A stretch of 64,000 nt of DNA from Castor canadensis. Its lineage: Eukaryota > Chordata > Mammalia > Rodentia > Castoridae. Shown here in pieces: positions 35,785 through 47,970 of this stretch. Position numbers and translations under genes: made by a program. How positions within the stretch are numbered: the stretch's first letter is position 1; every line of letters begins with the position of its first letter. The notes under the pieces were generated by a model that saw only the letters and a program-made list of their open reading frames with translations, had not been told where the DNA came from and did no database searches. The DNA is taken from positions 136,533,490-136,597,489 of the forward strand of contig NC_133396.1 of the NCBI RefSeq assembly GCF_047511655.1. The letters are read 5' to 3'.

Positions 35785-36689
35785 AGTTTTGTGCCCTGAA
35801 GACACTGAGTGGGTAAATACCAATGAAAAAATAACCTAGCTAATTATAATCTCTCATATCCATCAGTGGTCTGAGTCCCAAACAGAAATTTCTCTTCTAC
35901 TATCACATTTTCTCTGTGTTTTTCTTTCCCCTTCCTTCCTTCTTTCCTTTTCTTCCTTTTTATTTCTTGCATACACCCTGTTTGATCACTTTCTTTTTTT
36001 GTGTAAATGACTCAAGTAGTTTTGGCAAATAAATCATGAAAAACTATGTTTCAAGTTGCCTTCTGGCACACTGGGCTATCAGAGCCAGCAAACTTCAATA
36101 TAACATGTTTTAGGTCATATTCATAGGTTGATCTCTGCATGAGACACTCATCAACGGAGCAGTTTTATTTTAGTTTCCCCACAAGAAGTGAGTTTTGTTA
36201 TAGAAAATATTTATTTATTTATTTATTTATTATTTTTATTTATATTTCCCCATATCCAGATGATCCCTTTTCTTTTCTCTGCCAGCTCAGATTTTTGGCT
36301 TGAGGCCACATCACTCCAGTGTTTATCTACATGCCCTCACCAAAAGCTGCTGCGCTCTGCATATTTCTACCAACAGTCTGAGGCAATTTAAGCTTTTGCA
36401 ATTATGTATCTGCAAATTTTTCCAGCTTGTATCCATTCCTTAATTCCAAAACTAGTTCCACAGTTTTAGTTATTTGTTACAGCAGCACCCTATTCTCTAG
36501 AACCATGACTTTACAAAACATATTTTGCGAAAAATGGCAGATCACTTCAGTGAAATTTCTGTGCTGCAAATCTGTAGTGCTTCTGGAAATAGTTAAATTG
36601 TTTTGTTCTTTTTTTAACTCATTAAGCTTTTGTTCAATTTTTAAAGCATTATTTCCTATAAAATTTCATTACTAAAACCACAATTAGGT
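35785..36689. other. Unique AT-rich sequence with simple repeats
   Basis: A pyrimidine-rich tract (35908-35968) and a (TTTA)n run (36208-36246) lie here. No gene recognised. Confidence 0.5.
36208..36246. repeat. (TTTA)n microsatellite
   Basis: Several consecutive TTTA units with a short interruption. Confidence 0.9.
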
Positions 36690-38463
36690 ATGCAAGTTCC
36701 ACAAAGCTGAAGAAGGGGAGATGGGGAACTAGAGATACCTGGTACTCCCCTGCATCTCCACAAAACTGAAGCAAACCAACATGTGTGCAGCTGCAGGGAA
36801 AGGGGAGGTATAATGAAGTACTGGAAAGAATAGTAGATAGTTGGTGACCAGGTAAAACCCAGAAATACTGAATTTCAGAAATAATCAGCCTTCACAGTAA
36901 GCACCCTATATGCACTGGGCAAAGGGCATACTCTCTCAGTGTGCTGAAAGCAAAAGAAAGAAAGAAAGTCTGGAAGAACTCCGCAGTCACAGAATCTTCA
37001 CCTTGCAACACCAGAGTGTAAGACAGGAGATTTGTGATCTGTATGGCAAACTAGTGTGGAGAAAGGTCCCCTGTGCTGCCTACCTTAGTCACAGATGCCA
37101 TAATAGGGAACATCCTAAGAGAGGTCTGTTCTTATCACAGATGGAATCAGAATCCCCTGCATTTTACAACTGCAAGTCCCAAAATCCTCCCTCACTGGCT
37201 CAGCAGATGATCATGCCAAAACCACTGTAGGCCCAGAAATACCAACAGTGTCCTATGCACAAATTTGTGGTCACGAGTCTACTTAGTGGAAACTGCAATC
37301 CCCATTACAGAGAGAGGCAGAAGGTGCATTGTGCCCCTTTGAAAGCATCAGCCCATCCTCTGAGGGAGGGAGCAGGAGAAGCTTTGTGTGGATTTGTGTG
37401 TGGCGGGGGGGTGGGGGGTTGGACAGAAGGGTATGAGGAGATTGCTTTAAAGAAGAGTGACTAATGCTGGCTGATGGAGGTAAGATATTCCCAACAACTC
37501 CCAAGTCCACCTTTACATTAATATAAATAAACCCTTATTTAATGTCCCTTCCCATTTAAATAGAAACTTTGTTGGAGATAAAAAGCAAGGATTTTAAAAG
37601 TGGGAAGCTTTAAAAGCAAATTGGTGAAGATAGAACTCCCAAAGGGGAGGCTTGACAGACTGTTTCCCTGCAAAACTAACATAACGGGCAAACTCTTTTT
37701 AAATGACCATAAAATGTCTCTGAAAGTCATCCTTAAAATATAGTGACATTTGCTCAGGAAAACCTATGAAATCTCTGTGAGAACAGTGTGACTCAGTGAC
37801 ACTGAAACCAAAACAGTTCTTTCTATCCCCACCTGCTAACCAGCCCTGTTACAGAGAACACAGCCAAGAAGGACGACCCTCCAGTCTAGGACCACTCCAG
37901 GAGGGAAAGACCACCAACATTTCTTATGAATGGCAAAAGTGCTACTTCAAGCAAGAACAAGCAAGAGATGAAGAACATTCTGTCTCTAAGCAGCCCATCT
38001 CCACCCCCACCCCCTTATGAGGTGCAGACTCTAGACTACGCACCACAGGATGAAAATATTTGGTCCCAGCCACCCTCACCCAGTTCACTTTTAAGCCCGA
38101 GCTTCCACACTGGAAAAGACAATCTAACTAAGTCTAAGACCTAACTACTCAGATTTTTGTTTCTAGAGCAGGGTAGTCACAGAGAGAAGCACTTTGCTGT
38201 CCCCTCCCCATTCCTTACGCAGTGGTTCTGAGCCTCTGCTGCAGAGGGGAAGTTCATAGGCAAAGAGACCTCTGCCCCTCAGCAATCATCCAAAGTGAGC
38301 TGAGTTCTGCAAAATCAACACAGGCAATAAGCTTAACAGAGAGATCAGGGAAAGAGTCAAGGAAAATACTGCTAAAAACACTGCCATTGATTTACAAAAT
38401 TCAATTGTCCTTCAATATGCAAGCAATGAACAAGCCGAAAAACAAGACTAAAAAAATAATTTA
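36690..38463 (+). mobile_element. L1 5'UTR-like segment with ORF1 start
   Basis: This less AT-rich segment starts like a mammalian L1 5'UTR ('agatggggaactagagatac', 'actcccctgcatctccaca') and matches the order of the 30815-31208 fragment. Near its end it has 'gctaaaaacactgccattg' and a Met-Asn-Lys-Pro-Lys-Asn-Lys-Thr-Lys-Lys start that resembles an L1 ORF1 N-terminus. The open frames inside (36910-37230, 37796-38144, 38222-38464) show no host protein domain and fit a GC-richer 5'UTR. ORF1 breaks off after about 12 codons. The assignment rests on similarity and order, so a different GC-richer repeat remains possible. Confidence 0.5.
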
Positions 38464-38549
38464 GGGCTGGGGAAATATGGTTCAATGGTAGAGTACTTGC
38501 CTAGCATCTGTGTTGCCTTGAGTTCTTCCTCTGCATGATCACAAAAAAG
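38464..38549 (+). mobile_element. ID SINE
   Basis: 'ggctggggaaatatggttca', 'atggtagagtacttgcctag' and 'ttgccttgagttcttcctct' match the classical rodent ID element. A 9-bp AT-rich match (aataattta) at 38455-38463 and 38566-38574 may be the target-site duplication. It sits right where the L1 5'UTR/ORF1 text stops. Confidence 0.85.
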
Positions 38550-38574
38550 AAAAGCATTTAATTTTAATAATTTA

Positions 38575-39265
38575 AAAGATTTTTCAATAATTTTTAAATC
38601 AAGAATGATTTAAAAATATAAGAATATGATTAATAAAATAAATGCAAGAATGGTACTCAGAAAACTATAAAATGCTGTTGAAAAATATCTCAAAATAGCT
38701 TAAATGTATCCATATATGTGATGTAATATGTGTGAAAATGCCAGGTGCTTCTTTTTTAGAGATTGATAAATTAATCCTAAAATTGTTGTGGAGATGGAGA
38801 TGGAAGCCTAAGCAATTTAAACAAATTTATCATAGAACAAGGACAAAAGATTCACATTTACCAATTTTAAAACAATATAAGAAAATAGCAATCAGTAGTG
38901 TCATCCTTGTAAGGGACGTAAAAAAAATAGATCAATGAAATAGAATTAGTAGACCAAAAATCAACCTTTATTTCAACGAGAAAATAATCTCTTCAACAAC
39001 TGGTTTTGAAACAACTGGACATCAACAGATAAAGGAACAAAGTTCCTTCTTCATACAATAAACAAAAATTGACTCAAGAGGAATCAGACTGGAATGTAAA
39101 AACTAAAATCATGAAATTCCTAGAAGAAACTAAAAGAGTATATCTTTGTGACCTTTGTGTAGGAAAAATCTCAGAAAGCAGACCAAACACTCAATCAATG
39201 AAAGAATAAATAAATTATACTTCATCAAATCTAAAATCCTTTGAGATTTAAAAGATACCTCAAAT
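38575..39265 (+). mobile_element. Old L1 ORF2 segment
   Basis: The text follows ORF2 after the reverse-transcriptase domain: 'tactcagaaaactataaaat', then a frame reading Lys-Leu-Leu-Trp equivalent to the conserved KFIW region near 38790, then 'ccattttaaaacaatataag', 'tggttttgaaacaactggac' and 'atacttcatcaaatctaaaa'. Many stops and frameshifts; an old copy. It continues at 39539 after younger insertions. Confidence 0.8.
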
Positions 39266-39455
39266 AAGTGCAAAAGATATAATCCATAAAAAGGGAAAAT
39301 AGTTTTGAAAGATACATATTTGGTAAGGAAACTATGTTCACACTGGGGGAGAAATGGCCCGAGCAATGTGTGCACATATGGATAAATGAATAAAGAAAAA
39401 ATCATTCCTGCTAAGTATATGAACCAGCAAAAAAAAATAAAAACTAATTCTTATT
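39266..39455 (+). mobile_element. Younger L1 3' end nested in old L1
   Basis: The stretch 39340-39410 matches the recurring L1 terminus ('gggggagaaatggcccgagc', 'gtgtgcacatatggataaat'), with an A-rich tail. It interrupts the ORF2 order of the older element. Confidence 0.55.
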
Positions 39456-39538
39456 TTTTTTTATTTCACTGGGGTTTGAACTTAGGGCTTCACACTTACT
39501 CTGCAGGCACTCTATTGCCTGAGCCACACCTCTAGCCC
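39456..39538 (-). mobile_element. tRNA-derived ID-like SINE, long form
   Basis: In antisense: T-rich tail, 'actggggtttgaacttaggg', 'cactctattgcctgagccac'. Inserted beside the younger L1 end, inside the older L1. Confidence 0.88.
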
Positions 39539-40383
39539 AAGAACTCTTATAATTCAGTTTTTTAACAAAAGATTTTAAAATGGGCAAAAAGTCTAAATAG
39601 ACATTACTGCAAAGAAGATATACTAATGGTCAACATGAAAACATACATGACAACATGCACCATCAGTTAAATGCAAATAGAAAACACAATGAAATAGCAT
39701 TCTGCCCCCACCTGGCATAATTATAATGAAAAATAAATCAAATGACAAGCATTATGAGGATAAGAAGAAATCTGAACTCTCAGACACAGCTGGTGGCAAC
39801 GCAAAAGTGCAGCCTCTTTGGAAAACAGTTGAGCATTTCTTCAAAAGGTCAGATGCAAATTCCAGAAGGATCCAGCAGTTCCACTCCTGGTCCATGTTTG
39901 AGACAAATAACAACATACAAGGTTAACAAAATATCAACAATGCCCCAAACATTTACACATATTTTCATGCTGATGTTTTTCCTCAGTGCCAAAATAAAAG
40001 TAATTCAAAATCTGTTTCACAATGGAATGTTATGCAGCAATAAAAATGAAGGAAGTACTGAGACCTACATGAACCTTGCAAATGCTATGTTAAGTGAAAA
40101 AAAATCCCACAAAAGACGAAAAGTTGTCCTATGATATGTACAATGCAAAGCCTAGAACAGGAGAATCTCAGAAGAAAGTATATTATTAGATATTTAAATG
40201 TCAGGATTGGGAGGCTGAAGGAGGACTAGAGAATGTATGTTAACCATTATGAGCTTCCGTCAGGTGGTGATGGTGGTATTGCCCCTGTGATAACTAAAAA
40301 CTATGCTGTTTAGCACTTCGAATATTGGAAATATTGCTTGCATATCATGTATGTATATGATAAAGCTATTAAAATAGTTAAAC
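39539..40383 (+). mobile_element. Old L1, ORF2 C-terminus and 3'UTR (continued)
   Basis: Resumes the older L1: 'aaatgggcaaaaagtctaaa', 'aatagcattctgcccccacc', 'gtgcagcctctttggaaaac', 'ggatccagcagttccactcc' and 'cacaatggaatgttatgcag', then a 3'UTR ending near 'gctattaaaatagttaaa'. An overlapping 130-codon frame (39742-40134) is a chance frame in this relic. Confidence 0.85.
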
Positions 40384-42755
40384 CAATTTTGTTAGAAAAA
40401 TATGAGACAAGTCTTCATTAAGAGAGTATCAGAAATATTCACTTCATTTCACAATCACAATACAATCAGGTAAATTAAAAATATACCTCACCATAACTTT
40501 TCCTGTCATGTTTCAGACAATTTTATTTTAAGTCTTTGAATATAACACAAATTCCCTTATAAAACTAGAGTCGTGTAGAGACTATTTCTTTATATAAAAC
40601 TAATAGTCTTTGAAATCTTCAAAGGTTTATTTATAAATACCAAAATTCTATGACTATTGTTAAATCTGTATGATCTGTTGGTAAATGGAAAGTTTACAGA
40701 TAAAAAATTACCAAATTTATATCACCTACACACCCTCAGAGAAACAAGCTAAGGATAAAATTGTTTTTCCAGCCATTGACTTTTGACTGTGTAATGAAAA
40801 TATAAATATTCTTTCTTATGTCTAAGTGAATCTTCCCCTATTCTACTGGAAGGGATGCTGAGCTGAGGTATCCTGCTGGGTACCACTTGTGTGTCTATGC
40901 TGGACTTTAACTCTTCACTATTGCTTTAGGAAATATTATTAACACAGTCACATAAGAAGTATATGCATTTTCCTCTTGCTTTCTTTAGGAAAGCAAGTTA
41001 ATGCATAGTGAAATCACCCAAAGTGAATTAAAATCCATGAGGGATTTATGGTGAGGTATATTTTCAATTTACCTGATTGTATTATGATAGTGAAATGAAA
41101 TGAATATTTCTGATATTTCTTTTAATGAAGACTTGTCTCATATTTTTCTGTAAATCTTTTGCAGAAAAAAAAAATCTGAGTTATGCGGTATCTTCTGTAA
41201 TGTTTGACTTCCAGAGGGCAGCCATCAGCATTTTATCATTTAGGTCACATATGCTGTCCCCACATGAATAGATGGAAGGATGGTGGTGCCAACTCTAGCA
41301 TCACAATTCCCTTTTGTACAGGCTTCCTTCGCTTTTATAGGTTTGCTTAAGGCTTTCTACAGTGAGGGATAAGTTTTTCAAAAGAGCAGACCTGCCACAG
41401 TCGCCTGCACATCATCATTGATGACAGCAGCTTTTGATTCCTGAAGTACCACATTTTGCTTTGATATGGCAATAAGAAACTACTACAACCAAGAGGGAAC
41501 TGATAAACCAATGTAAATACCATTAAAATGTGATGTGTGTATAAACAAAGCAATCTTCTAAAGCATCACAGACTATGACAAAGGTAATTACATATGTCCT
41601 GATAGCAAATGGATCTAGGGTATTAATATAAATTGCATTTTAATGTCTTTTTTCCTACCCTACCACTTGAGAAATCTTAGAAAGTAGCATGATTTCTTCC
41701 AATTTTGAATATCACTACATTTTCTATGTGAGTTAATAGTTTAACAAACATGCTTGAGAATCAGTGTCTTACAAATGAAAGAAATTACCAAAGCAGTGAG
41801 GCACTTCTCATAGAATGCTTATACACTCGACAATCAGAAACCCTTATGGGGAAGAAGGAGTGCAGTTACTTAAAGAACAGCAGTATATCTATGATAAATT
41901 TAACCTACTCAATTTAGTAATATGTTTTGGCCAAGTATATTATTGCAAGTCTTATTTTTCTTAAAAAAACAGTGAATTCTCTCATATCAAACAATGTGTT
42001 TACTGATAGAGTGAAATTTATGTGTAACACTGTTATCTAAGTAATAAGACGAAAAAAATCAAAGAAAAATTTGAAACTTGTGCACATGACTCTGTCTCTC
42101 TAAATAGGTAGTTGTAACATATATGTGTCTATGTGCACATGTGTGTACCCATACATGTTTATAAATAGCTATATGCATAACTATCACATAAGTAACATGC
42201 ACATAGGATTTTATGTAAAATAATTATCACAAAGTATATTATAAAAATGAGTTAGTTTAATTATAAGCATTGCCATTAGAAGAATACCTCTCCTCTATTT
42301 TCTTTCATGCTCATAAACCAGGCATTTTTCACAGATGAACATCAGGGGAGACTTTGAAGGCCACGGCATAACATACAAGCCACTTCTCGCTTGTATCCAT
42401 GCACTTTCTTTTCTTCTAAGTAATTACTATACATTTCATCAGAGTCTTAGCTGTTAAACAAAACACGTGGGGTTAGTCTGAAGAATTAGTTGAAAATACT
42501 ATCAGATTTTTGTTTAAAAGCATAAGGTAACCAAGTGGCTGCAAAAGGAATTATATTTTTTGGGTACCATTCAATGCAGGTGGTAAAAATGCAGTCAGAT
42601 ATGTATTTTAAATATTACTTTTCCCTAGTACTATCTTTAGATTTATTGAATATAATACATGGACACAAGTTGCTTCATGATGTGATTATGGGTGTTATAA
42701 TATCTGGTTTTCTTAAATTTTAAGATAGATTTTCGTTAATTTTAAATAATACTAA
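40384..42755. other. Unique AT-rich non-coding sequence
   Basis: No gene recognised. The stretch 41190-41530 is less AT-rich and unassigned. A short TG/TA run lies near 42118-42150. Confidence 0.45.
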
Positions 42756-42990
42756 CTAATAATAGTTGTTAACATTTTTCTAAATGTCTTATGTATGTGC
42801 ATATATCTAACTATAGACATATCTGTATTATAAATTAAGATATTCTTCCCGATAATTTAATGAAACAAGTACTAATACCATTTTTATTTACAGATGAAGA
42901 TGGTGGGGTTTAGAGAGTTTAGGTGATGTGCTCATGGCTATATGATAAAACGTCTCAACTTTAAACATTTATCTTGTTTCTGCCTCCCAA
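42756..42990 (+). mobile_element. MIR SINE, diverged
   Basis: The central core is clear: 'ttatttacagatgaagatgg', 'tttagagagtttaggtgatg', 'tgctcatggctatatgataa', preceded by a decayed 'gttaacatttttctaaatg' start. Confidence 0.7.
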
Positions 42991-43439
42991 TATTAAGCTA
43001 CCTAAAATTAACATACTGAGTCAGAGTATCCTTGTGTACTCAGTTGAAGTAGACTTTAATTCTCTGTAATTATGACAACCAATTGTTATAGCTGTCTCCT
43101 TAAAATGAATAGCTCATACATAGAAGGGTTAGAGGCAGAAGTAAAATTAGTCCCAGTTTTTTTTATTCACAGAACAAATGGGAACAACACTTAAGTGTCA
43201 CTGCTATACACCTTGCTTTTCTAAACAGAAAGGAATGAAGCACTACCTTTCTTGATCTCGTCTTAGTTATAGGGCAAGCAAGGTAGTATTTTTTTGAGAT
43301 AGTAGGTTTGTCATTGATCTCTTTCATACCAAAGACAATAGATTTCGGAGCATAAGTTTGAACACACAGCATCATTCTACTCTTACTTCAGAGGAGTGGG
43401 GGTCAATTAATAACTATAAGCTCAATGGCTGGGCTATTA
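42991..43439. other. Unique non-coding sequence
   Basis: Nothing recognised. The minus-strand frame at 43163-43375 has no domain. Confidence 0.45.
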
Positions 43440-43870
43440 CATAAAACACAGAATGATATTCAACCATAAAAATAATGAAATTCTGTCATTTGGGACAACA
43501 TGCAAGAAACTGAATATCACTGGTTAAGTGATAAGCAAGGTACAGAAAGACAAGTACTGCATGATCTCATTGACACGGCAAATTTAAAAAATTGATCTCA
43601 CAGAAGCAGAGAGTAAATGGTGAGAACCGAACACTGGAGAGAGTAAGGGGGGAGCTGGAGAAAGGTTGGTCAAAGTATCTAAGCTGTAATCAGATAGAAA
43701 AAAGAAGTTCTGTGTGCTGTGGACAGCGGGATGTCTACCATTAGTGATCATGTACTATGTATCTAGAAAAACCAGAAGAAGGGATTTTGAATGTTTTCAC
43801 CATATTGAAATGAAAAATTCTTGAGGAAATAGACTTGTTTCATCTGGTTTAAACATTATATGGTGGTTTG
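43440..43870 (+). mobile_element. Old L1, ORF2 end and 3'UTR
   Basis: 'gatattcaaccataaaaata', 'tcatttgggacaacatgcaa', 'ggtacagaaagacaagtact' and 'gcatgatctcattgacacgg' follow the L1 ORF2 C-terminus, then a 3'UTR. Moderately old and non-functional. Confidence 0.85.
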
Positions 43871-45325
43871 TGTATTAGTTCAAGTGAATTTACAATTACA
43901 AAAGAACCTGTTTGACTGCAGCCGGCCCTATTGATAGAGTTTTGAGTTGGTGACACTTGTCACTCTACCTGTACCTTGCATGAGGTTTCCCAGAGTATCC
44001 TAAAAACAAGAAAAAGCAAAACCATCTGAAGGCCATAGCTTACATTTCAGTTCCCTTACACTGACATGGAGGTAGGCTCCGAAAGCCACCTGTGTTCTAG
44101 TTGTTCAATGTCTTTGTTCTGCAATTTTTAAATATTTCTAGTACAACCTTAGGTTTAACTCCGGTGATCCAGGCATTTTTTCTTTCTTTTTCTGGTCAAT
44201 TTGTCATACACCAGAATGTCATTGACTAGCAGTATAAAATGTAAGTGCATAGCTCTTTGAAGAGAATATTTTAATCAACTTTCTTGAACTTCTATATCCT
44301 GAGGGAAAAGGAATTCGAAAATGTGTAATAAAAGTTCAAAGAAAAAATTCAGTGGTAATTCTGGAGTCAATGAACATTGTACATTTTGTGAGATGTGTCA
44401 GAACTTAGATTCAAGGAATAGGAAAGTTTAGTCATGTCTACTCCAATCTACAATATTCAAAAATCAAATCTATTTAAGTCATAGCATTTTCCATTCTAAG
44501 AAAATATGACCTTGTAATATCATATTTAAAGTTTTAACCTATCTGTTTTAGATACTTTAAAATTTGCCTTACTCCTGCCTTCCAGTATTATTTCCTCCTA
44601 TTGTGAAACACAGGCCAGTGTTTCCTGTAATTGCCTTACATCAAGTCACTCTCAATGTGCTCGACACTTGCTATGTCCACTCCTGTTTTCACAATTTTTC
44701 TTGTTTTAGTCTTTTATAAATTATTTGATGATTCAAATACCAATTGTTATTTAAATTATTTGTGACATTTAAGTATTTAAATTCCCAACCTAATGTTTTC
44801 AGAATCTTTAAAAACTTTTGTCTACGTGGGTTCTATATGATACTTATAATTTTAGAAGTTATGCCTGAAAAAAATTATTAATACATGTAGACAGAACCTA
44901 CTGTATGTTTCAAAAAATGCAATTTTATTGTGAATGTATACTTTCAAAACAAAAACAATAAGATCATTGTTTTATATTTGCAGTTCCTTAGTATTGTTCT
45001 CATATCTACTTCTGCACCCTGTGTGTTACAACCTGTGGTTTTGACTGCATGCCTGAAGAAAATCGAGTGTCACACAGAATGCAGTGGGAAAAGAGAGATG
45101 CCTGCAGATCTCCAAAATACTGTTGGCTCTTAGATTGCTCTCCAGGTCTCACTCAGGCTCTGCTACCACAAGTTCCTAGTCAAGGCTCAAACCCACCACA
45201 CCTTGCTACTATTTTCTAACTTCCGGAACATAAATGCATGCAGTGCAGGCACTCATGTTTCCACTTGTTTATACTGAATGACTGATTTTCTAACCTGTAA
45301 AATATACTTCATTCTATTTCCATAG
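43871..45325. other. Unique non-coding sequence
   Basis: No gene recognised. The 67-codon plus frame at 44930-45133 has no known domain. Confidence 0.45.
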
Positions 45326-45348
45326 GAAGCAGCGACATACGCTGCTTC
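45326..45348. other. Perfect 9-bp hairpin in CpG-retaining sequence
   Basis: The arms gaagcagcg (45326-45334) and cgctgcttc (45340-45348) pair perfectly around a five-base loop. The surrounding 45310-45470 keeps several CpGs (near 45333, 45340, 45412, 45440 and 45444), more than most of the window. It may be a conserved non-coding element; no RNA family is recognised. Confidence 0.5.
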
Positions 45349-45514
45349 AATACCAGGCTAATGTAGCAAGATGTACCAAAGTTCATTGCAGTTCCTGCAG
45401 AGCAATTAACCGACCACAGAGCAAACATCCTCAACTACGTGCGCCATAAATTGCTTATCCCTTAAAGGGTGATAATGACAGTGCTCTTATTGTAGACATT
45501 TTCTTTAAAATGAC
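45349..45514. other. Short unique stretch
   Basis: CpG-retaining non-coding sequence to the right of the hairpin; nothing else recognised. Confidence 0.4.
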
Positions 45515-45668
45515 CATGTTTTTAAATCTGGTTTTGTTTTTTTGTTTTGTCTTGTTTGTTTATGTTTTTGAAACAAGGTCTCACTAGGTAACCCAGACTG
45601 GCTTGGACCTCACGAGTCTCCTACCTGCACCTCCCAACTGTTGGAATTATAGACACAAGCCACCATAA
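45515..45668 (-). mobile_element. B1 SINE (7SL-derived monomer)
   Basis: In antisense: T/G-rich tail (45530-45567), then 'gaaacaaggtctcactaggt', 'aacccagactggcttggacc', 'attatagacacaagccacca'. A seven-base match (aaatgac at 45508-45514 and 45669-45675) is a possible target-site duplication. Confidence 0.88.
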
Positions 45669-45825
45669 CAAATGACTTCACCTTGCCATCCCCACCCCAC
45701 TTCTTTCCATTCTGAAACCAGAGTTGCTGGGCATTATATATACATACACATGGATATAATTCAAATGGGAGAGGTTCCTGGGAATATGTCAAATAACAAA
45801 GGTAATTTTGTGTGCATGTATGTGT

Positions 45826-45857
45826 CTCTCTCTCTCTGTGTGTCTGTGTGTGTGTTT
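45826..45857. repeat. (TC)n(TG)n compound microsatellite
   Basis: A CT run passes directly into a GT run. Confidence 0.9.
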
Positions 45858-46906
45858 TAGGATGCCAAAAATCACAACACTATTTCAGCATATTTTCATA
45901 AACTCCTTTTTTATGGTTTGTTCTTCTCTACGAGATCACAAAAGATTAGCTCCATCCTTTATTAAATGACGCTCCAAAAATCTGCTTTCTTGGCTCTCAT
46001 AACTGTTTCTGCTCCTTTGACTTTCAGAATCTTTACTGGTAATAATTATGGAAATGTACATGTGCATGTATGTTTTTGTTTTCTTTCAAATTTCAATAAA
46101 CAGAAGTAAATGGCGCAATTTGAAATGTTTCCAAAATTTATTTCATGATGAAAGAGTTCCAGTTTCTAGTAGGCATAATAACCCTCTAGTCTGTGATTAT
46201 TAAAAGCAAAACTTAACAAAAAATTAATAATTGAGTATGCCAGCCAAGTAGTCTAGTAGAACTTGGGGAATAAAAACTGTACATTGTGCTTGTATTTCAA
46301 GGGCTCATGATTCTTAAACTTCATTATTCCACTAATAGTACAAAAATATAGTACATCAAACATTCTGAAAGAAAATTGAGTAAGGTATACATTCTAGTAT
46401 GTAACAGAATATCTACATTTTTGTCGAGACCAATTCAGAAATAAATGAGCCTACAGATTGATATATTTTGTATGCATTATTATAATTGTATAGGAATTTT
46501 ACTTAAATGCCTACACAAAGGGAACTTTAATAATTTTTAAAGCAACCAAAGAAAATACAGAATATTTCCTTAGACCTCATTATCTAAAATATTTTTCCAG
46601 GAAACTATATAATAGTACAATATAATAAAATACCACTAGAGAAAAAAAGAATGCTGCCTTTACTTGGTAAGTTTAGGTTGTTAAATAGTTGTTGTTCATG
46701 TGTGTATTTTGAAAGATAGCCTCTAAATTAGAGTTAATAATTTTCAAAAAGATTGTTTCAGTTCTCTCAAGTTTGCCAACATTTTAGATAAATTAATTGC
46801 TTTTTGTAGCTGGCCTTTAAATAAATGAATGTAGCATATTTTTTGTAAGCTGTGAACATAAGGGAAATAGTAGACATGGCACTGAATATTAAAACTATGC
46901 ACACAA
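45858..46906. other. Unique AT-rich sequence
   Basis: Nothing recognised. Confidence 0.45.
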
Positions 46907-47338
46907 GCCAGGTGCCAGTGGTTCATGCCTGTAATCCTAGCTACTTGGGAAGCTGAGATCTGGAGGTTACTCTCTCAAAGCCAGCCCTTGCCAAAAGTTC
47001 TCCAGACCACATCTCAACCAATGGCTGGGGAGCAGTGGCTCATGCCTGTCATCCCAGCTTGGGATGACAAGGAGGCTGATATCAGGAGGATCATAGTTCC
47101 AGGCCAGCACAGGCAAAGAAGTCTGCAAGCCCCATCTCAAAAGAAAAAAATCTAGATGCTGTGAGGTGTGCCTAATATCCAAGCTACTGATGGAAGCAAA
47201 AAACAGGAGATGATGACCCAAGCCAGCCTGGGCAAAGGCAAAAACCCATCTCCAAAATAACCAGAGGCATGGCTCAATGGTAGAGAGGACCTGCCTACCA
47301 AGTAAAAAGCCCTGAGTTCAGATTCCAATACTACTGCA
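46907..47338 (+). mobile_element. Four-unit composite SINE: three B1 monomers plus ID
   Basis: Three consecutive B1-like monomers in the same orientation (about 46907-47020, 47021-47150 and 47151-47260) each begin with a 'ggtgccagtggttcatgcc'-type start and end in 'atctcaa' plus A-rich spacer. An ID-like unit (47261-47338, 'ggcatggctcaatggtagag', 'gagttcagattccaatacta') closes the array. Each monomer keeps a pol III box-A/B-like region. The third B1 is the most decayed. Confidence 0.85.
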
Positions 47339-47970
47339 GGTGTGGGGGGTACTAAGCACAGTAATAATGATAGTGGTAAATCAATACAGAAAGATATTCA
47401 AACATTCTTCTCATCTATTCAAAATGGTAGAGGATACAGAAACACAACTGAAATATTTTTCTTAAAAAGATAGTTTCAAATTATGCTTTAGTTACATGCA
47501 AGAGCCTACTCGCAGCAATAATACTCTGAAGCATTGAAAATAACTTAATTTAGTCATGCTATATTAAAATAAAACAAGGCAATTTGGTGACTACAATTTT
47601 ACCTGATGCAGCCATGATTAAATACATATCATGAAGTATTTTAATGATTATATTCTATAGCATCTTCTGTGTTGAAAAGAACGGGGAGGACTTCCCATTC
47701 AATCTCATACAAAACATAGAAGTCCTTTCTTCTGGGTTGAAAGAGAAAAAATAATTTCATTAATCCTATTGCTTGTCTCCATGAAAATTTGTTCTGCTTG
47801 CTTCAAATATTGGCCTTTCAGATAAAGAATAAGCCAAACTTCCCTTGAATATACTATTTAAAATATAGTAATGTTAACCTCTGTCACTTTAAGATTTCTG
47901 TATTAGTTCCTCTGGAGTGGGGACATCAAAGGCTTTCATAGCAAAACCACTTTGTCTTCCTTATTATGCT
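47339..47970. other. Unique AT-rich sequence
   Basis: Nothing recognised. Confidence 0.45.

Noticed and set aside
36910..38464. Cluster of plus frames of 60-106 codons as a small gene
   Set aside because: They lie in a GC-richer L1 5'UTR-like segment, share no domain and have no splice or start context.
39742..40134. 130-codon plus frame
   Set aside because: It is out of frame within an old L1 ORF2/3'UTR relic.
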